Shown here: positions 34,300 through 44,950 of the stretch, piece by piece
Layout: every line of letters starts with the position of its first letter
How positions within the stretch are numbered: the stretch's first letter is position 1
Source: Xenia sp. Carnegie-2017
Taxonomy: Eukaryota; Cnidaria; Anthozoa; Malacalcyonacea; Xeniidae
Length of the DNA stretch: 64,000 nucleotides
Direction of reading: 5' to 3'
Assembly: GCF_021976095.1 (NCBI RefSeq)
Contig: NW_025813436.1
Coordinates: 3,660,807-3,724,806 of the forward strand
Made by a program: the position numbers and the translations under genes
The notes under the pieces: model-generated
Told to the model about the DNA's origin: nothing
The model's input: the letters and a program-made list of their open reading frames with translations, nothing else
Databases searched by the model: none

Positions 34300-35280
34300 A
34301 ACGACAACCGTGTTTCCCATATTCAAAACCAACAAAGTCTTTGTCTCTTGTGTATTTGCGGTGCTACCACATGTTTTTTTTTCCTTGTCTACCTTCGCTA
34401 TCTTTGAACTTGAAACGTCGACTGCAGAAAATGGTTGAAGTGCATTTGAAACTGAATAAACAAGAGTAGAACTCGGCCTTATGTAGCATCTAATTGATGT
34501 GCTTCGATGACCAGTACGAGACATGATGATCTGTTCATCGAAATGCCTACTTTCATACAGCGCTGTTGCGCACGTCACTTTCCAGAATGATTTGAAAATC
34601 TTCGTCCTTTCATGTCAATGTTAGCGAACTCGCACATTGATCGTAAATATTTACTTAATGGGCTTACTCCAATAGATTTTGAACTATATAGATTGTCCCC
34701 TGGCTCAGATCTTTCTATAGATTTCCGATAAAACCGACCTTCAGATGGAACACCTCTCAAATACTTTTTGAAAAGCTCCACCACACACCTAGGATTTGCT
34801 GCCTGTGCATATTGCTTTTACGTCAACTTTTCGTTGCTGCAATCCGCCGCGAATATTTTTACATGCTCGTCCGTTAAAAGCAAGACACTCGCCATCTTTG
34901 TCTTCTCCAAATTGATTCTGTTCAACTTGTAAACTTACATGCTCATTCATTGCCCGAAAACCGAAAACCTTCCAATTATAGAAGAGCACACCATAACTTA
35001 GTGCTCTTCATGATTGAAAACCCATAGTTCCTGTAGAGTCTACAGTGTAGACCATGATTTCTCCTCGTTATCTTTGGATAGAGGATCTGACGATTGTTCC
35101 TTTGTACCTATTCCCAAAGCAGTCATTTCTTTCATGCGAGAATCCAACGCTTTTCGAAACGAGTCGAAATTTGCATTGTGCAAAGTCGTTATTGAAATTC
35201 CTGATCAATCCACATGTAATTGCTTATAAAGAGTTAGCAGGATACGAGGAACCATCCCGATTCATTACTTATAAAATACA
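34300..35280 (-). pseudogene. Crypton-type tyrosine recombinase relic
   Basis: Minus-strand blocks in order: KEMTALGIGTKEQSSDPLSK, NWKVFGFRAMNEHVSLQVEQ, GRACKNIRGGLQQRKVD, VVELFKKYLRGVPSEGRFYR, GVSPLSKYLRSMCEFANID, RRFSNHSGK, then TCATALYE and FDEQIIMSRTGHRSTSIR. The NHSGK, RTGHRS and Y-x-RPS blocks are the C-terminal R..H..R..Y region of Crypton and Crypton-derived (DUF3504-type) recombinases, which act in DNA strand exchange. It differs from DIRS recombinases. Several stops and frame changes; an old relic within the intron. Confidence 0.75.
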
Positions 35281-35768
35281 ACGTGTTAACCAATGACTCA
35301 TTTCTCTGACACCAACATTTTTCAAATCATTTGGAACATAAGGGTATTGTTCACATAATGTTGGAAGTTGTCCATTTTGATATTCTGCCCATGATTTGGA
35401 AATAGTCAATTCCTACGCCGTATTATCTCTTGTTTTTTTTTTGGAACTTTTTGTTTCTCTCTCCTTTCAATTTCTTCTACTTGCATTGGATCTCAAAAAT
35501 ATGTGGACGCTTCTTCCTCCTTTTCAATCAGACTTAAGTACAAAGTTATGTCACATTCTCTTTCATCTTTCAACAAATGTTGAGTTGCAATCTGGCATTC
35601 TAACAATTCGAACTCACTAAGTTCACTCATGTCTTTAAGTGCACAGATTAAAATAAACGACCTTAAAATTACTGGATATTATAATAATTTTTTCATTTTG
35701 AAATTTTAATTAATTTTCTTACATTGAAACAATCATTACTAACTGATAATCAGTTATGAAAGTTATAT

Positions 35769-35812
35769 GCAGTGCGGTGTTTGAAATTAAATGTAGATAT
35801 GATCTTCGCACT

Positions 35813-35893
<81 letters not shown>

Positions 35894-35894
35894 G

Positions 35895-35931
<37 letters not shown>

Positions 35932-36027
35932 GACACAGTGGAGAGCAGGTCAATTTGTTGGGCTAATGTTTTCCCGTGAAAGGAATGTCATATGAAAGAT
36001 TGTTATAATTTCAAACACCGCACTGCA
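35769..36027 (-). repeat. tRNA-derived repeat with 21-bp terminal inverted repeats
   Basis: Both ends carry the same 21-bp inverted repeat (TGCAGTGCGGTGTTTGAAAT plus one base). On minus, an internal tRNA-like part has an A box (TAGCTCAGTTGGTTAGAG, rc at 35908-35925) and a perfect B box (GGTTCGAATCC, rc at 35870-35880), so an RNA polymerase III promoter is possible. A tail hairpin (ACCTGAAAAATTCAGGT) follows. No clear target duplication. It belongs to the same family as 21696-22173. tRNA-like content inside inverted termini suggests a SINE captured by a MITE-like element, or a fold-back SINE. Confidence 0.8.
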
Positions 36028-36060
36028 GATGTCGCTCTAACCCTTACTTAGAGCGACATC
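36028..36060. repeat. 12-bp hairpin abutting the tRNA-derived repeat
   Basis: GATGTCGCTCTA and its exact reverse complement with a 9-base loop, directly at the right end of the repeat; possibly part of the element or its insertion target. Confidence 0.6.
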
Positions 36061-37328
36061 TTTATAGAAAGCATGATATCCTGTATATTTGATTAGCTCC
36101 TTTGCGTTTTTGCGTTTTGCCATCTTCTTAAAATTGTCAATTCATAATCCACCCGCGTGCCCATGTATTAAAGGATTAAACCAACTTATGTATTAAAATA
36201 CATCGTGCTATTGAAAACTGGGACCGAGGTGAATGATTGAACTGATCATTGATGATGAGACCAACTGTCCACAGAATTCAAATTTCCAACGCAATCTTGC
36301 ACTGTTCCGCCTTCTACCTTTCTATCGCTTCAGAAAGCCTCGTTGCCAGCGCAGATTGTTGTAAATATTCACACAAAAAGCAAAACTTGCTGTTGTGTTG
36401 AATTTTAGATAGTTTCAAGGATGTCGAGGTTCAAATTTGCAAATGCGTGAGATTGCCTATACGGCATTACCTCAATGAGCTTAGGTAGGTCCGAGAACAC
36501 ACCTGGGCCTTGGAATTTTTTTAAATTTGATTTCTGAAATGCCATGTCCCGGACTCGAGATATATTTTGTCATTAAGTTACTGTTACTAGAGTCACCAAC
36601 GAGCCATCAAAGTCGTGCACTAAGGGGAGTGATGAAATTTCAAAGTTCAAACTCCAACGTCATCAAAACCGCTTTAAAACCTATTAGAATCACCATGGAT
36701 GCTTTTGCTAAACTGATAAATTTTATCTTTGTGCGTGACTTCTTGTTGAAATGTGCGATGCATCAATTTAAGCGTATGAGACATAATGTTGTGACATGCA
36801 TAATGGCGTGTGTCACACGCACAATGCAATTGTACTTATGAAAATGTTTGTTTACTTACAATTTCTGCCATGTTTTTTGAATTGAAATGAAAATTATTTA
36901 AGCTTTCACTGCTTTTCTGCCAAACTGATTGTAGTATTTACTGCTTACAGTGCATTTACGCATTTTCATTTTACATTTACAGATAAACGAACTAGAGTCA
37001 AGTAATATTTCAAAGTATATTACTAAACTTGTAAAACTTTCAATTTTTAACAACATCAATGTTGGTGGGTTGTATTGCTTTGACTTAACATAATAAGACC
37101 TAAAACCTGTATGAATTTTTAAACATTGTTGATTCTAAGATCATTTCATATGAACTAGGTCAATCAGTGTTTTAACCATTAGAATATCTGTACAAGCTTT
37201 TATAACTAATTTATGGAGAATTGGTCTGACGTATTAAGCGGTATTATTTTATCATTATTGTCTGATTCATAATTTTTTAGATTTGCTCCTTAATTTATCC
37301 AATACATTGATCAATTTTATTTTCCCAG
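36061..37328. other. First intron, right part
   Basis: No exon or element recognised. Ends in a good acceptor (TTTTATTTTCCCAG). Confidence 0.5.
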
Positions 37329-37697
37329 GGGCTCTTCCTCTTCCTGTAGGCTTGCAGCCTGTTGAAGTTCCACAATGCCGCAATTACTACAATTTCACTT
37401 CATTTACAATGGCAAACATGCTCAATCATACATCGCAAACCGAAGCCATCACAGAAATGTCCCGTTTCTCACCACTCATTGCTACTTTTTGCCATCCAAA
37501 TGTTATCTATTTGATGTGCTTGGTGCACATTCCACGCTACGATGTTGGCCGCGGAATACAGCCGGCTTGCAGGTCGCTTTGCGAGGAAGTCTACAACGCT
37601 TGTAACTACGCGATGGAACAATTGTATTTCTATTGGCCTGATAAAATATCATGCCAAAAATTTAACACAAGCAACACTTCAATGTGTATATCAAACA
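37329..37697 (+). CDS. Exon 2: frizzled-type CRD, type A
   Basis: 123 codons, phase 1-1, acceptor TTTCCCAG, donor GTAAGT. QCRNYYNF..., ATFCHPNVIYLMCLVHIPRY, QPACRSLCEEVYNACNYAM, FYWPDKISCQKF and TSMC give eight cysteines. Aligned by motif to frizzled they are C2, C3, C4, C6, C7, C8, C9 and C10; C1 and C5 are absent (P-x-Y replaces P-x-C). N-glycosylation sites (NFT, NHT, NTS) are present. Likely extracellular, with a possible Wnt- or lipid-binding fold. Confidence 0.85.
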
Positions 37698-38252
37698 GTA
37701 AGTCAATTTATAATGTTATGCAATTTTTGTCTATAAAGAACAACTTATTTCAAAATCCCTAGTAGACATCAGTATATGATATAGATGTGAATCATTTCAA
37801 TTAGAATGATTTATTAAAATTGTGTTTAAAATAGCAGCGACCTATGAGATCATAACTGTTTTTTTCCACGTATACACAGTGTGTGTGAAAAAGTTTAAGC
37901 AAACATTTATACTCAGTAAATTTGTAAATATTGAAATAAGAATTTCTAAATGCTATGACGTTTGTTGAAACACAGTATGAAAAAATAAGTAAATGACGCC
38001 TGAAATAAAAATGTTTGTTCAAGTTACATATTTTCACAACAGTGCTAAAACTGCGTCTGGAGGCAAGAGAAATCCATATTAATTAAATTTTGCCTTTTAT
38101 TGAAATGTTTAAATTATGTAAATCATGTAAATCATGAACGTAACCATTGGGTGGTTAACTCATTCAATATTTTTTTTGAATTGTTTGGAGCAGATCAAAT
38201 TTAAGTTGACCCATATAGTTAGGAAGATAGGCATAGTAAAATAGGCTAACAC
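37698..38252. other. Intron start
   Basis: No feature recognised. Confidence 0.4.
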
Positions 38253-38520
38253 TTACGGTTTTCTCGGGCAATTCATTTTTGTGATAAATGTATAGTTCAA
38301 AGTCTGCTTAATTTAATTCCGCATTTGTTGGACATCTTGAATTTGAGGGATGATTCCGAAATTTTTCCACTTCACTTGTATTCAAATTAGTTTGCCGCCA
38401 TGTTTTCTGAAGTCGCAATTACTGATTGGCAGACAATAATCGCACAGGAACTATATAGTAAAATCGGACTTTTTACCCGACTTTACTAGACAATGATACG
38501 CAATACAGAACCATACCTAT
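38253..38520. repeat. Left arm of a long diverged inverted repeat
   Basis: Matches, in reverse complement, 43742-43912 (shared CACTTGTATTCAAATTAGTT, TTGCCGCCATGTTTT, ACTTACGGTTTT) and then 42950-43062 (shared GACAATAATCGCAC, CTAGA.AA.GATGCGCAA). The right arm carries about 680 bp extra. The two arms flank the Penelope/piggyBac region and may be ends of one large element or two copies of one repeat. Confidence 0.6.
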
Positions 38521-38844
38521 TTGTATGTTAATATGTTTCCGAATAGTCTGGACTTTAATTGTTTGGCAGTTTATTCTATACTCAACTACTTTTGACTTGA
38601 TTTTTAGTGAAAAGTTTCCATGGGAACTTTGTAGTAGTGTGATGAGTGGCGAAAATTCACACGAGTCAGTCAGTCATAGTGTAAACTTTCCGGGGGGTGT
38701 CTAGCAACAACGCTTATAATTTTTTAGAGATTTATTATCAGTTTTTCAGCGATATTAAAAGAGCATTTAACACCAACTTCAACTCACATCAACTAAGACA
38801 TTTATTTAATTGTTTCATTCTAAACTAACAATTTATATATATAT

Positions 38845-39036
38845 CCACCCGCTAATCCAATTAGACGCTCTAAGCGTCTACAAATTTTTTAAATAATATA
38901 ATGCCTAGAATACCAATCTTTGAACTTTTTCGAATCTTTGTAGTTTTTGTGTATTTTCTTTTTCTCATCAATATTTACGCTCTGCTCTTAAGCATCGAGC
39001 ACTGTACTTACGGAGATTCAAATAAACAAAACTTCC

Positions 39037-39069
<33 letters not shown>

Positions 39070-39207
39070 AAAGTTTCCCCGGATTTTAAATGATTGTTTT
39101 TAGCTTTCGACTCGTTGCTTCGAGCCTTCATCAGAGTGAGGAAATTACTATTCACATGTGCTTTTTGCTTGTAGACGCTTAGAGCGTCTAATTGGATTAG
39201 CGGGTGG
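38845..39207. repeat. Perfect 38-bp inverted repeats flanking 287 bp
   Basis: 38845-38882 (begins CCACCCGCTAATCCAATTAG) and 39170-39207 are exact reverse complements. Between them lie a (TA)n tract and, on minus, a hammerhead-like core. Penelope-like elements often end in complex inverted structures, so this is probably such an end. Confidence 0.75.
39103..39134 (-). other. Hammerhead ribozyme-like core
   Basis: On minus, CTGATGA, then A, a 6-bp stem GGCTCG/CGAGTC with loop AAGCAA, then GAAAGC. CUGAUGA and GAAA are the invariant hammerhead core halves around stem II. Stem III and the cleavage triplet are not obvious nearby. Confidence 0.55.
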
Positions 39208-39366
39208 ATTAATGTGATTGGATGGGGTGGAAAGCGTTGCCATGGGTTTTGGTGTATTGTGAATATGATCGGTGTTAATATTATTAGAGTGCAATGTTGT
39301 ATTTTTTTGTCCTTTTTCTTTAGTTGTGAGTATATGATGGGTATGTATCTATCCCATATGTCGATT

Positions 39367-39514
39367 TTATAAGTTTGAAAATTGGTAATCCAGGCATTTA
39401 ATACATAAAAGATAAAAATTTCTCCGGATTTTAAAAGATTTTATCTTTTATGTATTATGAAACTTTTATCTTTTATGTATTAAATGCCTGGATTACCAAT
39501 TTTCAAACTTATAA
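39367..39514. repeat. 51-bp inverted repeat at the Penelope-like 5' side
   Basis: 39367-39417 (TTATAAGTTTGAAAATTGGT...) and 39464-39514 are reverse complements with few differences, directly before the RT frame. Consistent with the inverted 5' structures of Penelope-like elements. Confidence 0.75.
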
Positions 39515-39964
39515 AGTTTGAAAAAAAACGTCACCTTCACATCCTTCGACACCGTAGACTTCTATCCATCCATTAACCAAGACGTACTAAACAAAGCAAT
39601 GGATTTTGCCTCAATCTACGACAACATCACAAACGCCGAAAAAAACATTATACACGCTAAGAATTCATTCCTCATACACAACCAACAACCCTGGAAAAAG
39701 AAACATAACTCTACATTCAACGTCACAATGGGCAGCTTCGACGGTGCTGAGACATGCAAACTCGTAGAAAGCTACCTCCTTTCTCAACTACAACACATCA
39801 CGACAGACATAGGACTTTATCGAGACGACGGACTTACCATTTCAAACACCTCACCAAGAGGAACAGAAAACATCAAAAAGGAGATATGCCGCATCTTCAA
39901 CAACAATGGACTACGCATAACTATCAAAGCAAAGAAAAAAATCATCGACTTCCTTGACATCACC

Positions 39965-39968
39965 TTAA
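39965..39968. repeat. TTAA target site, left copy
   Basis: TTAA directly before the piggyBac terminal repeat; its partner is at 41844-41847. Confidence 0.9.
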
Positions 39969-41843
39969 CCCTTTCATTCCCAAATTATTAGCCGTGGCCA
40001 AAAAAATTTTTCTGCGCTATATATGCATAGAAACAATGTTAAATATGTCATGAATTTCATTGCTAGTCTAAAAATTTATATTTTCATGGAATTAAAATTT
40101 TGTTGCCAAATGGCAACATTGGGAGTATAGTGACATAGCTCTATACTTAATACTCATGTTTATTGATTGAACATTGAAGTGTTATAATGATTTTGCCTGT
40201 ATTAAAATCCATAAAATTAACTAAAAATACAATTGATCAGTGAGGCTCCCATTTACTCCAAGTAAAAGAAAAAAAATATGTACAAAATAGCAATACTACA
40301 AGTAAGAAATATTTACAACTATAACAATTTTACTGCCCAAATGCCTCTTTCTTTTAACATTTCTACCAACTGCACTGATGCAAACCAGTTGTCGAAATAT
40401 ATCTTGTAATCTTTGTGATCTGCCAAATTTTTGGTAAGTCTGAGTACAATATTGCCAGAGATACCAAGATCTCCTTCCAGTTTCATTTGCTTTCCAGAGT
40501 ATATTTCAAAGTCATACATCATTCCGGATGCACCAGCCCTTGTAAAGACTTTGAAACCCCACTTATGGGGTTTGTTCTTATTGTATTGTTTCAGGAAACT
40601 GCGACCTTTGAAGGGAATTATTTGCTCATCAATGCTGTTACCTTCTCTGGGTCAACTTTGAGCATGTTTTTTCTCAAACTGCTCAATAACGGTTGTATCT
40701 TGAATAAAGGATCATAATCAGAATGATTTCTTCCCGGCAGTTTGGAATTATCATTGAAATGCAAGTAGCGCAGGATAATTTCAAAGCGATTTCTTGCCAT
40801 TGTTTCAGCAATAGGATTGAACCGAGAAGAATTTTCCCAGTACATTCTGTATGATGGTGCAGGAAACAGACCCATGTATAAGAGGATGGCAAAAAACTTC
40901 TCTATTTCATCATTTTGGATAGCACATTCCTTACCATCCTTCTGCATTGCATAAATATTACTTTGTTCAGTGCATTGTTTTATCATTTCAAAATCAATGA
41001 ACATGTTGAAATATTCCAAAGAGGAATGCAGTTGTTCAGGTGGATCTGGGAATGTATCATTGAAATGGTTTTCGGGAAAAGGAGCATCTTTCTTTTGCCA
41101 TTTACACTTTTTTGTCTTGCATCGCTTTGCTGGTTTAGATCGCCCTACAGGTTCATCATTATCTTCAATATCACTCACTTCACTATCTTCATGAACTGCA
41201 TGAATTTCAATGTTGTCTGGAAGGGCAACAAAATCTGGATCCTCAGCATGGAAAATATCTTCCAGCTCATCATCACCATCATCAATGTCGCTTACATCTG
41301 ATATTTCACCATTAGGACAAAAAATGAGCTCTACTGCTTCAGTCAAATCCATAACTCTCTTCAAAAGAATAAAAACATCAGTTATAGAAAGAAAATGCTT
41401 AGTTTATATCCAATTAACACTATTTCTACAGTGACATCTTCCAGAGATTGATCTGCCCATTGTTGCCATATGGCAACAACATTATACATTAGAAAATCTA
41501 TGTGGGCCGATCGCGCTTTTAATAAAATAATTGCTTAAATATGACGAGGACCAATAATTTAATCAATTAATATTTTTATATATCACAAAACTAAACATAT
41601 TATAATCAAACTTACCTTTGAAAATGCGCGAAAATTTGCTGTCACTTACTTCCGTAGGACACCATGTGAAATAGTCAATTAAACTCATATAAAAACAAAT
41701 TTACGAAGATTTGCCTCACATATCACATCACCCACATCAAAACCTAAGAACGCTTGCCTGATTTTTGTTTTTGAGCTTACTTCATGTAAGCTATGTAGCA
41801 TAAAAGACAATGTTGCCATATGGCATCATTGGGAATGAAAGGG
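39969..41843 (-). mobile_element. piggyBac transposon, complete ends, incomplete transposase
   Basis: Ends with 15-bp perfect inverted repeats (CCCTTTCATTCCCAA at 39969, its reverse complement at 41829-41843) flanked by TTAA. Excision to one TTAA restores the Penelope frame (DITL-NLDNS). The palindrome GTTGCCATATGGCAAC or close variants occurs near both ends (about 40104, 41463 and 41813) and may be a transposase-binding or structural site. The transposase lacks its C-terminal half, so this copy is non-autonomous. Good end preservation suggests a fairly recent insertion. Confidence 0.9.
40319..41364 (-). pseudogene. piggyBac transposase, N-terminal two thirds
   Basis: Starts MKRVMDLTEAVELIF with an acidic N-terminus (DDGDDELEDIFHAEDPDF), then the DDE_Tnp_1_7 region: HSSLEYFNMFIDFEMI, KFFAILLYMGLFPAPSYRMY, EIILRYLHFND and VDPEKV. 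A frame change near 40630 precedes IIPFKGRSFLKQYNKNKPHK, WGFKVFTRAGASG, MYDFEIYSGKQ and IYFDNWFASVQL (a catalytic Asp in FDNWF). It ends at AVKLL*; the last catalytic Asp and the cysteine-rich C-terminal domain are absent. It cuts and pastes DNA at TTAA in active relatives. Confidence 0.85.
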
Positions 41844-41847
41844 TTAA
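41844..41847. repeat. TTAA target site, right copy
   Basis: Second copy of the TTAA duplication. Confidence 0.9.
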
Positions 41848-42639
41848 ATCTTGACAATTCTTCCTATCGACCTTACACAAAGGCCAACACTTCTCTTCAA
41901 TACGTCCACAGCCAAAGTAACCATCCACCAACCATAACGAAGAACATACCCGCCACCATCAACAAACGTCTATCATCCTTATCATCCGACAAAGCATCAT
42001 TTGACCAAATAACAGCACCATACCGATACACTCTAAAATTCGACCCAGACGCTACTACCAAACGGAAAAACAGACTTCGACAAAATATCCTTTGGTACAA
42101 CCCTCCATTTAGCAAAAACGTCCACACGAACATTGGGCACAAATTCCTTTCATTAATCGACAAACACTCCCCCATAGACCATAAACTCAGGAAAATATTC
42201 AACCGTAACACCATCAAACTCAGCTACAGCTGCATGAACAATAACGAACAAATAATCAACAATCATAACAAACATATATTGAGAACATCACACAAAATTG
42301 ACGACAACACCGCGAACAAAAAGACACAAACAAAAACATGCAAGTGCCGACAAAAACAAAACTGCCCAACTTAACAGAAACTGCCTACAATCATCCGTCG
42401 TCTACCAAACTACTGCGCAAACTATTTTGTGCATTTATCAAAAGGAAAGGCCCTTTTGCTGTCGTTTGAATGTTTTAAGACCACGCAAAAACGCAATAAA
42501 TTGAGAAAAAACTTTTTCGATATAATAGTAAATTGTATTACTGCACCACTCTTCACTCCCCCATAATGGCAAATAATCAAATTCTTTGACGTAGGTGCAA
42601 ACATTCTATTATGTATCCGCTACATACGTGCGCACACAA

Positions 42640-43010
42640 ATTAACGTTTCTTTACGCAATATTGGAGCAACTTGTAGCTATTCGTCGAAAAACAAACTGT
42701 TTAGGATTTGATAAGCACTTCTCAAAATGAATTTCAGTTTAGCATTTTTTGAATCGCCAAAGTTCGATGCAAAAGTTTCTTGAAACTAATTTTATCTGCC
42801 ATGATTAAGAACATTTTTGTGAGAAACTTTGCACTATCCTTGGATCCCTAGTTTCATATTGCTTATAAATATCAGCTATGCGCATAAGTTCACGGCCAGT
42901 AAACAACTTTTTTCTCAATAAAAGCAACTAGCTCCTCGAACACCTGGTATATGTTTCTGTTTTGCGCATCGTTTTCTAGTGAAGTCGATGTAACAAGTCC
43001 CATGATAATG
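42640..43010 (-). pseudogene. Unidentified coding fragment inside the right inverted-repeat arm
   Basis: On minus: MGLVTSTSLENDAQNRNIYQ, ELVAFIEKKV, then in another frame ELMRIADIYKQYETRDPRIV and QSFSQK. It looks like real but decayed protein-coding sequence. I do not recognise the family. Confidence 0.3.
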
Positions 43011-43912
43011 TAATTCCCGTGCGATTATTGTCGGGCTATCAGTAAATGTGACTTCTGCATCACAAATTTTTGCTCTCTTGAGTTAAAACAACCACTTGCT
43101 GCAAATTTCGAGTTCCATTTTCAGTTTTCTGTTTTTGTAAAGCTTTGTATCTACTATTATCTTTAGTGGTTTATTTTTTCACGCCAATACAGCATTCATA
43201 GTCATCCGACTTTTTTTGTACAACTTATAATATTCATATCAATGACTAAATCAAACAGGTCTATTAACTATTATCTTTGTTTCCTAAAAAAAAATATCAT
43301 ACATAAAATTAATATAACTTCTGTGATAAATGAGTGCGCCGGTAAATAAGTGCGAGAAAATTTTCCAAAAACATAACAAAGGATTATTTACTTCCTCCCT
43401 ACTCTCCAAGACTTGTCTTGCTGTGCGTGTAGTTCTATATGTAGTTTATAAACTGCTTGTCTAGATTTTTCACTGAAATTTGTTATACCTTCGGTCGTTT
43501 GGTTTCGACAATTTATGATGCAAGCATTGCTTTTGACCTTCTTTCGTTTTTTAGATGGAACTTAAGTTAAACTTATATAAAATGTTTTGATTTCAGCTTT
43601 TTCGAAATGTTTAAAAAATACTGACGCACAATGTTATGTTTTAATTGCGCTATTTGATGAATGCGTCCATAATACATGACTTTTCAATTAGGCGCTGGTC
43701 AAAATTAATTGTGGGCTCGCTTCTAACATAAAATAATCATAAAACATGGCGGCAAACTAATTTGAATACAAGTGAAGAGAAGACTGTAGTTGGATTCATC
43801 TCTCAAGTAAATTAAGGATGTCCAACATGCGGAATCGAGTTAAACAGCCTTTAAAATATACATTTATCTAAAAATTGAATTTTTCCAAAAAACCGTAAGT
43901 GTTCATACCAGT
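43010..43912. repeat. Right arm of the long diverged inverted repeat
   Basis: Reverse-complement partner of 38253-38520, interrupted by about 680 bp of unmatched sequence (43063-43741). Confidence 0.6.
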
Positions 43913-44633
43913 ATCTGCCTGACTAGTAATCTCTTTTTATAGTGTAACTGGATTCCAGTAACTTTTTACTACTTAGCTAAGTTTTGAAAACTCTTTCCGG
44001 CTTTTTATTATGGCATATTGCTCAATCTCAAAGTATAGAACTATATGCAATTTTAATTAAACATTTTCATTTGAGCCGTATTCACTCGTTCCTATTTCAA
44101 CTCTTACAAAAGAGGTTACACTAACTGTTAAAAATTTTTGAATTAATTAAATATTTCTTTAAGTTACAGAGCATAAAAGTTCGAATCAAATTTTTTTTCT
44201 TACGCATATATGCGAAGCCATGCAAATTTTTGTGTGTTCGCTCACTGCATATGAAAATAATAGATTTTTAAAGAAATGAATAATGTTATACTGAAATTTG
44301 CACTGCAGGACTGAACTTTCGGGCTGGCTTCGCCACTGCATATTTCGCAAAACTTGTTCAGTGTCTATATTGATGTGTGTTTATTTCCTCGAACAATTTT
44401 AAACAACTGTAAACAGTACCACTTGATTCAAAATTTATATTTCAAAAAAGCATATCAAGAAATATTATTTTTCATAGATTTCTTGTTCAGTGGCTATTGA
44501 CTCTCCATTTATCAATTGCCGCTCCCCAAAGCAACGCAAATTAACTTTATGTGTATATGCGTCTGATGACTCTCTCTTAATAGATTGAGTTCAGACTTCT
44601 TTACTTTGTGTTGATTGATTCCTCATATTTTAG
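43913..44633. other. Intron end
   Basis: No feature recognised before the linker exon acceptor. Confidence 0.4.
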
Positions 44634-44660
44634 ATACAAGATTGCGTTCGCCACGTCAAG
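44634..44660 (+). CDS. Exon 3: 27-bp linker exon with a basic site
   Basis: N-TRLRSPRQ-G, nine codons, phase 1-1, acceptor ATTTTAG, donor GTAAAA. RSPR fits the minimal R-x-x-R proprotein-convertase site. It has the same length and position (between A and B modules) as exon 6. Confidence 0.6.
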
Positions 44661-44950
44661 GTAAAATCGAAAATTTAAGATTTATTACAATCAGCAACTC
44701 CATCAAATTTACCTGTGTACTTATTATTTATATGAGCTGATTATTTCATTTCATTTCATTTGACAACTCCATTTGTCTTTGTTTAATATAAGTTTAATTT
44801 CTTTGTTTTTACATGGCATACTCTGCTCCAGAGCTTTTTTGCTATACTAATACTTTTTTTACTATTTTCAAGCTTTATTCCTTCTTTACTCAAACTGTTA
44901 CATGCGTATTGGTACTATATATGTTGCTAACAATGCAAATGTTTTTTTAG

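Larger units (their letters stand above)
39515..42420 (+). mobile_element. Penelope-like element, RT part, split by piggyBac
   Basis: 39518-39964 codes for FTSFDTVDFYPSI (RT motif A region), GSFDGAETCKLVESYLLS, DIGLYRDDGLTI (motif C, YRDD) and DFLDITL. After the piggyBac insert the frame continues exactly at 41848: NLDNSSYRPYTK, SLQYVHSQSNHPPTITKNIP and RLSSLSSDKASFDQ, then a CxCR..NCP motif and SVVYQTT, the start of the GIY-YIG part, where similarity ends. One frame change occurs near 42372. The front of the RT and the nuclease end are missing. Confidence 0.85.

Noticed and set aside
34291-34784. Second DIRS tyrosine recombinase
   Set aside because: NHSGK, RTGHRS and the upstream blocks fit Crypton-type recombinases better, and no DIRS RT or terminal repeats lie nearby.
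35865-35932. Functional tRNA gene on minus
   Set aside because: A and B boxes are present but the acceptor stem does not form and the unit is enclosed in a repeat that recurs at 21.7 kb; it is a tRNA-derived repeat.
36527-36841. Additional exon of the CRD gene
   Set aside because: No CRD or FN3 pattern and no phase-1 splice sites.
40915-41434. Plus-strand Ser-rich frames
   Set aside because: Shadows of the acidic piggyBac transposase N-terminus.
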